Positions 42,684 to 58,200 of a DNA stretch of 64,000 bases are shown in pieces. The DNA comes from Selaginella moellendorffii. Taxonomy: Eukaryota; Streptophyta; Lycopodiopsida; Selaginellales; Selaginellaceae. The stretch spans positions 1,131,247-1,195,246 of the forward strand of contig NW_003314268.1 of NCBI RefSeq assembly GCF_000143415.4, in the 5' to 3' direction. The translations under genes were made by a program, and so were the position numbers. The first letter of the stretch is position 1, and each line of letters starts with the position of its first letter. The notes under the pieces were generated by a model. It did no database searches. It was not told where the DNA came from and worked only from the letters and a program-made list of their open reading frames with translations.

Positions 42684-44958
42684 TTAGTCTCCACCACCCG
42701 AGTCTGCGAGCTCTTTTCTCTTCTGGTGCTCCAAAACCTTGCACGCTACGACGTTCCGGAACTCCTCCGCGGTGAGAACGCTGTCCTTGCTTCCATAGAC
42801 CGCTCCCTGGACGCTGGCTAGCAGCTTGGCAATCTCTCGCCCCGAGAATCCTTCCGTCATCTCCGCGGCCTCTCGAATCACGTCGTCGCTCACGTCCTTC
42901 ATCTCGATCTTGTGCTGCTGTGCCACGTACTGCTTCCAGCCTTTGGCGCCCTCCCCCGCTTGGACGATGTACTTGTCCAGGTAGAGGCGTATGAGCTTCT
43001 CTCGCTCCTCCAGTCCTGGAAGTGGAAACTCGAGTATCTCGTCGATCCTGTCCAGCACCGCCGCGTCAAGGTCTCCCGGACGGTTTGTAGCGAGCACCAG
43101 CACGATGTCCCTGGATTGGTCACCAGTGAGTGATAGAATCGCGTTGAGAGCACTGCGCTGGGCTTCACTCATCCGGGTTTTGTTGCGCCTGCATGAAGCT
43201 CACAATCATCAGCCAAAGAGAAAGCAGAAAAGCTTAAAGGTAAGGAGATCACGTACTCGCATAGGAAAGCATCGGCTTCGTCTATAAACAGCAGCAATCC
43301 TCTCCTTGTCTTCGATGCCCATCCAAACAGCTCGTGGATCTTTGTGACGGCTTGAGGACCAAGTGGAGCGACGTCTCCTCCGGTCATGACAGCATAGTCG
43401 AGACCCTGGATCCAAAACAAATCTCAGCTTAAAAACCACCAGACCATTAAACAACGTACCGAGTGCCTCGCTAGTTGCTTAGCAGCCATGGTTTTCCCCG
43501 TTCCAGGAGGGCCGTAAAAGATGATATTCCGGAACGGAGCCTGATGCTCCTTTGTATTAGCAGTGGCGAACGCGAGCTGCCTAATCCGCTGGTGTAACGT
43601 CGGAGGGAGAATAACTTCTCCAAAGCCATTGCTGCTTTTCGGGTCGGCTGGAGTCTTGGCCCATGGCATTACAGTCTTACGAGAAAATAGTCCCGACCAT
43701 GGATACTTTCCTCGTGAAGACTCGCGAACAAGAGACGGTTGGCCGAGAATTCGATCTACGTAACCCCAAAGAACACGAGCTCCCTCCCTGTTATAAGAAA
43801 CAAAGAAAACTGAATCTAGTCTCTGCTAAGAAGGAGAAAAGCTTTTGCATACCTAGTTGTATAGACACCGCCGGCCACTGCTACTACTCCACCAACAGCA
43901 ACTACAAGCTTATCCTGGTCCGTCAAAAGCGTTTTGATACCACCTACAAAACGAGAGCACGTAAGATCTGACCGTACAATGCCTGGCTAGAAAGAAGCTC
44001 TCACCTCCGATATGAGTGAAGACGGTGTTGATCGAAGCCAGCCACTTCTCCTTCTCGGAGTTGGCTCGCTCGACCAAAAGCCTCTTGTTGACGTCCTCCG
44101 CCAGCCGGGCTTCGTGAGCACGTCCCTCGGCCTCCGCCAAAGCTCTCACGCGAATGGTTTCTCTTTCAATCTCGGCTTTCTCCTTCTCGGTCTGGCGACG
44201 CTGCGCTTGTATGTGCTCCTCCGTCAATCGCCTCGCTTGCTCCTGGCGAACGGCAGACTCTTCCTGCATCTTCACCATCTCCGAGTTCCTCGCTCGTTGG
44301 GCTTCGTGTTCTGCCTGCGACAAAATCCCATAAGAACCGTGGAAGTCAAAAACCGAACGGACACATCACACCTGCATTCTTTTCCTCGCGAGCTCGTCCT
44401 CGTAGCGCGAGATTTGAGCTTTAGTCTGCGCTTGCTGTTGGACAAGCTTCTTTTGCTCCTCGTACATCACCCGTTGTCTATCCTGCAAGAAATCACCGCA
44501 TCAGCACCGGACAAACTTTTGCTTCCAAAAACTTCAGCTTGAAGAAAGAACTTACAGTCTCGTGCTGGGCTTGAACTGCTTGAAATTCGGCTCTCCTCGT
44601 CGCTTCTTCCGCTTGCCGACTATCTTCTTGTTTCCTCATTAGCTCAAACACCTATAAGGAAAAGAGAGTCCGATCGATGAAGATCGAGAGGAGAGGGGAA
44701 AAAATGCCAAACCTTTTTCGAATGCGGGGAGCTATTGATCTCCCGGAGCGCCTTGGCCCCTCGCTCCAGCGCCTCCGGATCGAAGCCAGCAGCAGTGGTC
44801 CTGGGATTATCATTCCGGGGCTTGGAATACTCCTCGCGCTGCTGCACCACGCTCTCATCCTGACTCTTCTCCGCCATCGCCGTGGGCGCGCGGCGGAACA
44901 GGAAGAACATCCCTGCTGTGGCGCCCGCGGACTGATACAAGGCGCTGTATTTCCCCAT
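42684..44958 (-). CDS. ATAD3-type mitochondrial AAA ATPase
   Basis: Mitochondrial inner-membrane AAA+ ATPase of the ATAD3 family, linked to nucleoid organisation and membrane contacts. About eight exons from [20 protein letters not shown] (44958) to GGGD and a stop at 42684; about 600 residues. Residues about 90-240 are a long charged coiled coil ([35 protein letters not shown]). A membrane segment follows ([19 protein letters not shown]). The AAA domain has Walker [16 protein letters not shown], Walker [12 protein letters not shown], sensor 1 [13 protein letters not shown] and an arginine-finger region [14 protein letters not shown]. The order and length match plant ATAD3. Confidence 0.93.
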
Positions 44959-45127
44959 CTCTCCCGGCGCGCTCGAGACCTAATGCGATTAGGTCATCAA
45001 GGGTATAGGGTTTTAGAGGTTTAGCCAAGATCTTTCGCAAAACCATCTTTACTACCTTTAAGATAACTCGATAAGATCCTCCGTACGACCTATATGGAAT
45101 TAGGTTTTTCATCTGAGACTTGGGAGT

Positions 45128-47138
<2,011 letters not shown>

Positions 47139-47725
47139 TCATCGCTGGTTCTCATCGCAATTTAAACCAACAACGTAGCAATGGAAATCATGTGGTATAA
47201 CGCCTCTCTTTGGAGATTGAATGAAAAATTACTCACGCCAAGGACGATGGAGCTCTAGAAAATCGCTCAAACGAAAGCTACTTTACAAAACTTTAGTTTG
47301 GTGCTTCTTCTTCTTCCTTCTTCTTCTTCTTCTATCTTTCTATCTTTCTTTTTCCTCGATCGTTGTAGTTCGCTGCGTCTCCACCCAAGCTCTGCCACCA
47401 TTCCAGAAACCAACAATCAAATGGAAAATTCGCCAATGGTACTCTGGCGATGCTGCAAATATTCCCGTGACTGCCTGCTAAAATTCCTTCCCCTTGGCAG
47501 AGACAAGCAGAAGCGAGCTAAGCTCCAAGAATCAAAATGGAAGAGTCTACACAAAAAGGTTTCTACACAAAGAGGTTTTTCAGTGTTTGATAAGTGGTAC
47601 ATAACAGGCATTGATCAATGGCCTCGTCGATAACATTTTGCTGTGATCCATGGGGTCAAATCCATTAGCATTGGCCCCCAAGAATAGTTGTATGGTTCGT
47701 CCAAAAAAACGTAACTTCTGTTTTG

Positions 47726-48895
47726 TTAGTGCGCCAGAGCTCCGTTCACCTGCTTGCCAATCTTCTGGACGTGGTGTGTGCACATTCCATTGAGCTTCTT
47801 GACTCCATTGGCTCCATTGGCACCACCGAGTAGCTTGCGAACTTCGTTTGCGAGCTCAATCAGTTCGTCCTCGGCACATCCTGGATTTTTGGAACGCATT
47901 GTCATTTTCCAGTAGAGAAAAAAGAGATTTTTTTTTTTTCTTGTTTCATTACCAATCTCGCAGAGTGCTTCCTCTAAGCGAAACAGGTACTCGTAGTTTG
48001 GACCGGAGGGTCCGACAGCTCTAGCAATTTGGCTGCAAGACGTTTTCATAGTCAGAAAACTACTATCTGGGAAAAAGAGAGAACGAAAAACACGAAAAGC
48101 ACCTGGCCATGTCCTCAATCGGTGCTGGACCAAGGTAGTATTTATTGTTTTGCTTGTTCTGCGAGCCAATATATCTGGAAGATGAAAGTCCAAGAGAAAA
48201 ATCAGTACTCTTCGAAGAATCCACCAAAAGCTAGATTCTCACACTAAAACTCCACGGAGGGCTGGCTGCGCTGGCGAGTCCACCTGCACGGCACGGAGCA
48301 CGAAAACATCCGATCAGCGAGATGCTCTATAGGAACGATCAAAGCTTTTTTTGTGTGTGATTCATTGGTTCTTACTGTGTAAAAGTCAATGTAGGCTCTT
48401 ACGTCATACTCTTTCTCCCGGAGCTCCAAATACTGAACACGAAAGAGCAGCAAACTGTTACGCACTTGTAATGTCAACGCTTTGCGGAACAAATGGGACT
48501 GGGAAAAAGTTTTCTACCGACAAAACAAGCTCCTCGGAATCTTTGCCAGAAACTCGGTACGCAGCCCCCCACTGTTAAGAAAATTCATCAGTGCTTGCCA
48601 GTTGCGGAAGCAAGGATTTTAGAGTTTCTTACACAAATGGATTCTTCCTTGGGGAGAAGGGTCACACACCTCCCGGGATTCTCAGGAGTTCCTCTATGAT
48701 CAGTGTTACCTGGAAAAAAAAAGAAAGACAAAACTCGTGTAAGTTCTAGAATCACGCCAACAACGATTCACAGCAGTCGAGAGTACCTTGGTAGAACACG
48801 CGCTGGTAGCCTTTGATGTAGCCAACAACACGCTCGTCGTAATTGAATCCAGCCCTCCACACCAGAGATCCATAGCCGAAAACCCATAGTACCAT
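47726..48895 (-). CDS. ChaC-type gamma-glutamylcyclotransferase
   Basis: Glutathione-degrading gamma-glutamylcyclotransferase of the ChaC (GGCT2) family, producing 5-oxoproline and Cys-Gly in the cytosol. About seven short exons. The start is [17 protein letters not shown] (ATG 48895), with FGYGSL the substrate-binding loop. Then [46 protein letters not shown] and [20 protein letters not shown], followed by [20 protein letters not shown]. Stop at 47726. The family catalytic Glu is expected in the middle exon near the GKDSEE block or after it; I did not pin it. The C terminus adds a tail rich in Gly/Asn ([14 protein letters not shown]) beyond the usual end. Confidence 0.87.
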
Positions 48896-49099
48896 TCTCT
48901 TTCCCTTAACTCGGGGGTTTTCTCCTCCAATCGCCTAGAACAAAGGATTTGGAGAGCTGTGAGTAAGAAGCCCGGGCGGCGCACGAGATTTGCGTGAGTC
49001 AGGGCACAATGCGAGCTAGAGAGAGCGCGGCCCTGGCCAAGAACAAGACAATCGGCATGCATAGAATCGAAATCGCGACCATACCGGGCAGATTTGTGG

Positions 49100-49959
49100 A
49101 GCTCCACTACAGATCTCGCGTCTCGCTTGCTATAGCGCCATCAATCCCTCGCCGGGAAGCCTAGAAAAGAAGAGGAGATCGCCGCCAAAACCCACATTCA
49201 AGGCGCTGGAATCGAATCGCGTTGCGCAGGGAGCCGAGAGGAGGAGTAGCAAATCTCCCTCCCGATCGATTGGACGAATCAATCGACCAAGGGGGCACGC
49301 GTTTTTGCGCTCTCCCTATACCCTGCCTCCTTTTAATACTAAAAGGTCTCCCGGGGTTTCACAAATGACCTACCCGTACCGCGTACGGACTAGCCACCGG
49401 GAACTTCCGTACCGACCGGGTGGCGTGGTTCACGTGTTCTTGGCCGTCCGTACTCCCTGATTGTGGAAAGTGACCAAAGGGGCTTGTGTTTTTTGTGGCT
49501 GGGGCTGCTCTATTGAAGGCCGATGCTTTTGGATCGATTCCATGGACGTATGTTGGATGTTAAAGGATCAAACTAAAATATCGCTGGCATCAAGTTTGTA
49601 ATATAACGATTTCTATGAGTATCTCTTACAGGTAGCAAAACAGTGACAGTGTTCATCCAGACACGCAAGAGCGATGTTTTCCGGATTATGCTTTGAAACT
49701 TTCCAACTTCCAGTGTCCAATTTGCGGCCGATTCGACTCATATTGACTTGTCAAAGTTGGAGTCAAAGGGAGTCAAGTTCAAACGCAGTCGGGTCATGAA
49801 ATCGTTTTTTTACCAGAATCCCATCATTTTGCTTCCAATGAACCTGGACGATATTGAGACCAGGTTCGTGATCCAGGTGTACATTAGGGCCATGTTCATT
49901 GCATCCACTACACCTGGACGGAGGGCACGTCCATGTACATCCCGTACGATTTTTGCCAC
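49100..49959. other. Intergenic region with short inverted repeats
   Basis: 5' flank of the cyclotransferase gene and 3' flank of the zinc-ribbon gene. At 49374-49388 the arms CCGTAC and GTACGG flank CGC, and further CCGTAC copies follow within 80 bp. These could be part of a small inverted-repeat element or chance. No gene seen. Confidence 0.4.
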
Positions 49960-51014
49960 TTAGTCGTCCAGCACTTCAGCCTCCACGTCCACTATCGCAC
50001 CACTTGAATCTTCCAGGAGAACATCGACTTTGATTAGAGGACCGAATAAAAGCGTAAGAAAACGATACCATCTTCATCAACGTATGAAGTCCGCGTCTCG
50101 TTTCGCTGGCTTGGGTTATAAAAACTCGGCCCGTCTCTGACGAAAACTTTGTTGTCGACTGGAAACGCAATCGGAATTGTCATGATCGAAAGGAGCACGG
50201 AGGATTTTAATACCTTTGAATGGTTGTGTGCAGTATGGGCAGAGCTGGAGCTCGTCCTTGACTGCGAATCTGTTGACACGGTGATTCCCTGGTGCCAGGA
50301 ACTTTAAAGAAAACTTACTCAAAGACTTGGAACTCGTTGCCACAGTTGGGACACTGCGAGGAAAAGGAACTGGGAAAGCGTTAGCTCGCAAGAAAGACAA
50401 TCCAGAGTTTGAAGCGTGCAAAAAGAGAGGCTTACATTACCCGTAATAATCTCCCGCTCCACAAACCAGAAGTACGCAACCAAAGCAACAAGAGGGGCAA
50501 GAATGAAAAAGAGCTGCAAAAAAAAAAAAAAAAAAAAAGTCAAATTGGCTAGAAAAGAAAGAAAGAGAAAGCGAAAGAAATCGAAGGGAATTCGATTCTT
50601 CTCAGTTCTTACCCAGAGAGAGATCACAGCATCAAAAATCCATCCAAGCTTGCCAGTGACGGTGAGATACGCTAGAGCGCCAGTGATTGCAGCATTGAGG
50701 ACCATTCCACCGACATTGGTGCCACCACCATTTCTTTTCCCTCCATTGCCGGAATCATCGAATCTAAACTTCGCTGTCAGCCTTGCTAATCGTACTTGCC
50801 TGCTGCTAGTAGCCAATCCCAGCCCGACTCCACTAGTGCTATTGCCGTGGCGGCGCAGCGATGCCAGGCAGCAAACATTCTTGGCTGATGCTGCCCCGGC
50901 TCTGGATTGAAACCCTAGACCGACCTTGATGGCAAAATCTTCCCGAGGAGGAGAGTCTCTAGCTCCAGCTCGAGCTGCCGCAGCACCTTGCCACAGCCAA
51001 TCCAGCGACGCCAT
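49960..51014 (-). CDS. Plastid-type membrane protein with split zinc ribbon
   Basis: Conserved plant protein, probably plastid-targeted; function not known to me. About six exons from MASLDWLWQGAAAARAGA (51014), an Ala/Arg/Ser-rich transit-like region. Two hydrophobic segments follow (GGMVLNAAITGALAYLTV and LFFILAPLVALVAYFWFV). Then come two CxxC pairs on separate exons, CPNCGNEFQVFE and LQLCPYCTQPFKV, making one zinc ribbon, and the tail DNKVFVRDGPSFYNPSQ. A final 41-bp intron (50068-50028) leads to a last exon VDVLLEDSSGAIVDVEAE, stop at 49960. Without that splice the protein would end at 50034. I prefer the splice because the acidic VDVEAEV tail looks conserved. A long poly(T) tract forms part of intron 1. 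Confidence 0.75.
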
Positions 51015-51089
51015 GGAAAAGAAACGACGTAGCCCTAGACAGCGATGTATCAAATTCCTCCATGGCGCCAAAGGTTTAACATTATCCAC

Positions 51090-53680
51090 AAGTTCGGTCA
51101 GAAATTTAAGAAAGTTGACTTATTGTGACAATGTATTTATTATAACTCTAATAAGTGTATAATTAACATATCTACATTTGCATCATATAGTAGAGTTAAT
51201 CTTCACTGTCTATAGCAACAACTATATGCATATGTGTAAGATAAGACAAATTTAATTGTGTGATCATGAGCTTGAATTTCAATTGTTACAAATAATGCTA
51301 AGTTAAAAATTTAACCATGTTTTTATATGAACTTGTTACATGATTCTTTGATTTAAATAATGGTTTTGCAACTTTCAAGTGGATAATGGGCAAGTTTCTC
51401 TATAATATGTTAGAAATGACTACTAATTTCATTATTGATGTTTTGATTCACTCAAAGGGGATATAATAAGAGTATATATGTTTGTAATATTCAAAAGTTG
51501 TTAAATCAATTGTGTAAAACTAATTTAAAACTAAAGCAGTCTAATTGTTTGTTTAGATCCCAAGATTTATCTTGGGTATTGCATTTCTTGTTGATCCTAG
51601 TAAACTTATAGTTGTTTTAAAGTTTGATAGTTAGAATCAATTATAATTTCCCCTTTATTTGTGTTAATAGTTTCAATATTTTTTGTCTAGAGTGGATCAA
51701 ACAATGATTCCATGTGTATGCTTGAAGCATTCTATATCTTGGCATCTTAACTAAGGATACACCACATTTTTATGTGTTAATCATTCACAAAATGATGGTT
51801 TAATGAAACAATTCATTATAACCTTTAAAGGGATGATTGCAAAGTATATAAAATTTTAATATTTAAATTAGGATGGTTATTTGTCATCCTTTTAGCTTGC
51901 AAATGTAATAGTGGTGAAAGTTTTGTTAATGTTTCATTATATAAACTCTTATATGGTTATAATTTTATATTGTTAATGGAGTTAATTTATCTTTACAATT
52001 GCCACAAGTTGATAATGCTAGATTTTGGGATTAATATAAAAAAAAGCATTCTTGGAATTGTCCAAGTGCAGTTTATTAAACACTTAAACTATAAGTGGAA
52101 CAATAATAGCATTATAACTCTCACCTACAAAGTATAAAATAAATATTTTAGTGTTATTTCTTCATCCCAATTTTACAGTATATGGTTTTTTTAAAAGGTT
52201 CTTTACTTAATGGAAGGGATCATATCAAGTATTATAATAAGTTGGGTTACATATTTATAATGTTTAACATGACATTTAGTAAACCAATCCTTCAAAAAAA
52301 TATTTATACATATATATAGACACACATACACACATACATATCACTTTACAAAAAAATCATAAATAAATTATATTATCTATGGATGCACTGATGCCTCCTC
52401 TTGATATTATTTTAACATTGATTAAATAATTTTAATTGCCTCTCATCCTTCAAGAAAAAGCTATATTATGGTATATTAATATTAGTGTAGTGAGATTTTA
52501 ATAGCAATTAAATTGGATTCAATTTGAACCAAAGTAATACAAATGACTATATAATTTAATTATATATTTCCCACATAGTTGCAAAACTAAATTTTCAAAT
52601 TTTTATGTTTAGTGTGGTCATACTAAAGTTGCATTAGGTCTTTTTTCTACAATGAAGTGCTAAAGATTAGCTAAATAAAAATTTAAAATATGCCAATATC
52701 TTATGTTAAGTTCATTTTTGAAATGATAGTTGTTTTGGTATGTAATGTTCAATGTAGACATCTATATTGAATCTACTTAAAAGCAAATTTGTGATTTTTG
52801 TACCCCTTTAATTTATGAAATAGATTTTTTATTTTATTCTCCTTACTAACTTTTTAATTTATTTTAGCAACAACAAAAGTTCAAACATTGGGAGTGCATT
52901 TTTCTTCTTTTCTCATCTGGTATAAAATGCTTTATAATGAACATTATGAAATGTTTCTTTTCTATAATATCATAATAGCAACTCACTTTTTAATATGCAA
53001 TTATGTTTTAAACTATATAAACCTTTATTCAAAGAAATTTCATTATAAATTCAATTAAAAATTATAGATTGTTCAAAATGAAATTCATGAAACTTTATTT
53101 GTAGAATTCAAGATTCAAAGAATTCAATTCAGAATTGCATGATGAAAATTTTGTTAAAATTCTTTATAAAAATATTGCATTAATTAATTGAGCTCAATGC
53201 TCTAGGGCACCCTAATCTCAAAGTTGAGCCCCAAACTCGAGTTGGGAAACCTATAATGCATGCTCTTAATGTTCACAATATTGAATGAGGAAATGAATTG
53301 GATCATTAGATTAGCCAATTAAGCACTTGGCTTCGACCACTTAGAGCCTCCTGATCCATATGCAAACTGAGCAACTCAGTAAAAGAGAGGAGAGATCAGA
53401 AAAAAAAAGCCACTACCTAAGTGTTCCATGAGCTCCAAAATGTTTGGATGTTTGGATTGTTGCATATGATCTAAACAAACTAATTAGTCTTCTAAGCATA
53501 AAAAGAAGACAATAAAATAAAGCTCATAGATGGGTTGCTTGTGATCTAAACAAACCAATTAGTCTTACAAAAAAAAAAAAAAGACTAAAAAACTAATCTG
53601 ATCACTATGGACATCTAAACCTCTTTAACATGTCAATCAAACTTGTCACAATAAAGTCATTCTCACTGCTCATTGTCAAC
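51090..53680. other. AT-rich gene desert
   Basis: About 2.6 kb of strongly AT-rich DNA with stops in all frames, including a (TA)/(CA)-type tract at about 52308-52345. No protein, RNA or repeat ends recognised. Likely old repeat DNA beyond recognition. Confidence 0.6.
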
Positions 53681-55235
53681 CCTGGATCAATTACATTGCC
53701 ACACACCTAATTGTAGGGACGAAACTATAGAGCGATCTCCTTTTATCCACATAGCTCGGCATGAAGAAACGACGCTGTGCCAGGGCATGCGATTGATGGA
53801 GGAGGAGGGCGTCTCTCTGTGTGACTAGGGTTTGTGGATGGACCTGGACGAGCTTCACGAATTTGTTTCTATATATCTTGCATGTTGCAAGTGAATCGGC
53901 AAACAAATCGGTGAGCATTTGTGATAGGAGTGGAAATACTGGCTAGCGTACAAGAGGTCTAATACGTGTACTGGTGAAAGGCAGACCACCAAGAAGAACT
54001 TAGAGCAAGAGAGACAATTTCGTCTAATAAAAAGTTTTCTTAAGATTATTTTTTTATTTTCCAATTCATAAACACTAGGAAATCTTAGCCATTGATTACT
54101 TGAGAAGATTTAATTCTCAACCATAACAGAGAACATTCTTAGAATATGCCCAAAACTTGAACAAGAAGTTGAAGAGTCAACATCCTTGCAATATTCGATC
54201 AGATTTATGAGCTTACACGCCTACTGTTTATCTACTATTCAAGTCAATCTACCCTAATACAAATCATAATTGGAGAGCAGGACAGAAAGACATGTATACA
54301 AGACAAGAAGCACGAAGATTTGTGTTACAGCCCACGCATAGATTCCAGTCACAGGTGAATGGAAGAATGTTTAGATCCACTTATGCGAAATTCTATTTAT
54401 CTCTCTATTATGCTACTTTGATAGTCTCGAAGTGCCCAAGGTGGAGCAACTTTGCTCTTGTGCACTGGCATCACAAACTAGAACACCAAACAAGCCTTTG
54501 ACACGTTAAAGTTCCACCTGTTAGCTCTTTATACAAGTCAAACTGACCTCCCACAAGACATTTGGGAGATGCTGGTGCCCCTTGATTCAGTTGGGAGCGC
54601 AAACATTTTGTATTGATTTTCAGATTTTGGGGTAGCGCCATTTATTCTTTTGATTGGCTTCACCACCAAACACGAAGAATTGTTGCACAAATCGAATCCA
54701 TCACATTGTTGATCTATGATAAGTAAAGTCCAATCGAAAGAAAATTTCCAAAGATAACATTGATTAGTGGCTAATCGATTTTATTGCCTTTCACTTGACG
54801 GGAGCAAGACGTTCGCGGGGGTAGGTCGGTCGGTCATGAAATTGACGACTTCTTTGCGTGGGGTAAAAACTAAAAGCTCAAAAGTCCTTTTTACAGTAAT
54901 TCTTACGGTCGCCGTACGTCGTGGCAGTCTGCCATTGGTTACCGCTTAATGGCTTGACGGACATATCATGCGTGGCCGCATGCTGTGAGCATGCGGATGC
55001 GTCACTCACATTTTTCACCGCGCTTTTACCCGAGGTGGATTATTTTCATCATGGGAAAATTAGAAAAAAGGGACACTATCTTTCTAGGGTGAAAAAAATA
55101 TTTCGGAGGAATGCGCGAGGCGCCGCAGCTATGGCGCACGGCGCCGGGCAGGGCTGAGGAGGTCGCGCGAGAGGGGAGGATTTGAGGAGCTTGGCGCCGC
55201 GATCGATCGATTCAGGCATTCTATGATCAGGTAGA
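53680..55235. other. Intergenic region before SECRET AGENT
   Basis: Short ORFs only, none convincing. The GC content rises from about 55080. 55100-55235 (GGCGCCGCAGC, GGCGCCGGGCAGG) is probably the promoter/5' UTR of the following gene. Confidence 0.5.
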
Positions 55236-58200
55236 ATGCCAGGGCAGAGGGTCACGATGATGCTCTCTCAGCAAAGCGTCATACGGCAGCAGCAGCCTTT
55301 CGCGAGGGATCCCGTGAGGAGCGATTTTTCGGATCATCAGCTGCTGCCCCGTCACGCTGCTCAATCGGCTGCCGAGGTCTTGGGATCCGTTTGTTTGGAA
55401 GGATTGCAAGGTGAGCTCTTTTTTTTCCTATTTTTTCCCTCGCGTGGGATTTGTTTAGGGTTCTAAGTTCTCGACTGTAGACGGGGATACGCTGTTGGCA
55501 CTGGCTCATCAAGAGTACAAGGCTGGGAACTACAAGCAGGCATTAAAACATTGCAATGTAGTACACGAAAGGAGCTCGAAACGTACTGATGTCTTGCTGC
55601 TACTTGGAGCGATCTATTACCAGGTTCTCGATACTGAATCAGTTCTTCGAAGCAAAACCTCTACTTTTTCAAACAAGTCTTGTCTAACTCGCTACGTTTG
55701 TTTCTACAGCTTCACGATTTTGATATGTGTATAGCTAAGAACGAAGAGGCTTTGAGGATAGATCCACAGTTCGCAGAGTGTTACGGAAATATGGCCAATG
55801 CATTTAAGGTAGATATTGAAGATCCAAGTACGAACTTGACAGATCTTTTTGCAGGAAAAAGGGAATGTGGACCTTGCTATTCAGTATTACCTTGTTGCTA
55901 TAGAGGTATCTTGTATCATCGTTGTAAATTAATCGTTTATTTAATGTTTTATGCAGCTGCGGCCGGGGTTTTGCGATGCATGGTCGAATCTGGCCAGTGC
56001 GTACATGCGGAAAGGGAGGCTTCAGGAAGCTGCAGCATGTTGTCGACACGCCCTGACATTGAATCCCCGTCTTGTACGTTGCAAATCGCTAGTCTTGTCA
56101 AGGGGTGATATTCCTTTTCCCATTCTTCAGGTTGATGCCCACAGCAACCTTGGTAATCTCCTCAAAGCTCAGGGCTTGGCTCCGCATGTAAGTTTGTGAA
56201 GTTTGAAACTCCTTTCTCGACGTTAAACATTTTCTTGCAGGCGTATTATTGTTATGCTGAAGCCATCCGAATACAGCCGACTTTTGCTATTGCGTGGTCA
56301 AATCTTGCTGGCCTGTTGATGGAAGCAGGGGACTACGAAAGAGCTCTTGCTTATTATCAGGTTGGAAAACGCAAAGTTTATGTTTTCTGAATTTTTATCC
56401 ATGCAGGAGGCTATTCGATTAAAGCCAAACTTTGCGGACGCTCATTTGAATCTTGGGAACGCCTTGAAAGTAAGTTGTGTGGCATGTTCCTAGTAAGCGA
56501 TCTAAAGATTCTGGTTTTTTAGAATCTTGGTAAAGCTCAGGAGTCCATAGTCTGCTACTTGCGAGCCATTCAACTCCGGCCAGACTATGCAATTGCGTAC
56601 GGTACGCGCTACTTTCCAAGCTTTCTGAATGCGTTCTGGTCGAGCTTGAGTGTGGAGTCAGACTGTGATCCCTGGCAATAGTGGTCTAACTGGCTGCGTT
56701 TCCTTGTTTTTTGTTTTTTACATGTGTGTTGATCATGAAGATGCGCGGGTTGGAGGCCATCCTGGAAGCATTCAAAGGGCTTCCTTGAAGACATTGTGTC
56801 GCAAGAGTGGTGTTAGTTGTGAAGTTAAGCTGCTTGTCAGGGATCAGCTTGTTTGTGAGCCCCTACTGCCTGTGGCCATTGTATGCCTGCTCCCTGGGTG
56901 TGTGTTTCTTCAGGCAGTTCAAGAAGGTTTGGCCGCATCGCAGCTATGTGTGGAGCATTTGGTAACATTAGTTATAGGAAGAACGGGAAGGTGCATGTAG
57001 GTCTTAGGGGAGCTTGCTGGACCCGGCATGAATGTGTGCAGGAAATCTGGCAAGCGTGTACTATGAACAAGGACAATTGGACCAGGCGATTTTGCACTAC
57101 CACAAAGCCATCATGTTGGATTCATCTTTTATAGAGGCTTATAACAATTTGGTACGATATCTTACTTCTCTTTTAGTTTTTTTCTAAGTGGAGTGGTTTT
57201 TCTCCAGGGAAATGCTCTCAAAGACGCTGGAAGGGTGGACGAAGCGATTGCTTGTTATCAGGTGAGCACTCAATTGTCCATTATAAAACGTAACTTACAT
57301 CTGGATTGGCAGCACTGTCTGACACTTCAAGCTAACCATCCTCAGGCGCTCACAAACCTTGGAAACATTTACATGGAATGGTAATTTTCAAACCTTTGTT
57401 CCTCTCATCCGCTAAGTTGAAGCCTTAGGAACATGATTTCCATGGCGGCGAATTTTTACAAGGCCACTTTGAACGTTACAACGGGTTTGTCAGCCCCGTA
57501 CAGTAACCTTGCGACTATTTACAAGCAGCAGGCAAAAGTTTCCCCTTAATGTTTTGAAGTTTTCTTGAGTGCCAAGTTCTTTACAGGGTCATTATGCTGA
57601 GGCGATAGCATGTTACAATGAAGTTCTACGGATAGATCCTACAGCGGCTGACGGCCTTGTCAATAGAGGAAACACCCTGAAAGAAGCTGGACGTGTTACT
57701 GAAGCTATTCAGGATTATTTGAGAGCAGTAGCAATAAGGCCGAACATGGCTGAAGGCCATGCAAACCTTGCATCTGCTTACAAAGACAGGTTTTGTGTGC
57801 ATACGCATAGAGTGATACTAATTTTGTGTGTTTCTGCAGTGGACATGTGGAATCTGCTATCAAGAGCTATAAGCAAGCATTGCAACTTAGGATCGATTTT
57901 CCGGAAGCCACCTGCAACTTGTTGCACACTTTGCAGGTTTGTCATTTTAAAGCAAATATCTACGGAGGATATGTAATATTTGTGTTACTCTGCAGTGTGT
58001 TTGTGACTGGGATGGAAGAGATAAAAAGTTCGAAGAAGTGCAAGAGATCATCAAGAAACAAATTAAGGTATTTTGTCTTTTTCTCTTCTTTGTCGGTTGA
58101 CCGATATAGTTATTTCAGATGGAAGTTCTTCCTAGTGTGCAACCGTTTCACGCCATCGCGTATCCATTAGATCCTTTGTTGGCGTTGGAAATAAGGTTCT

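Noticed and set aside
49374-49460. Palindromic CCGTAC cluster as a transposon end
   Set aside because: Arms are six bases with no matching terminal repeat or target duplication found by eye.
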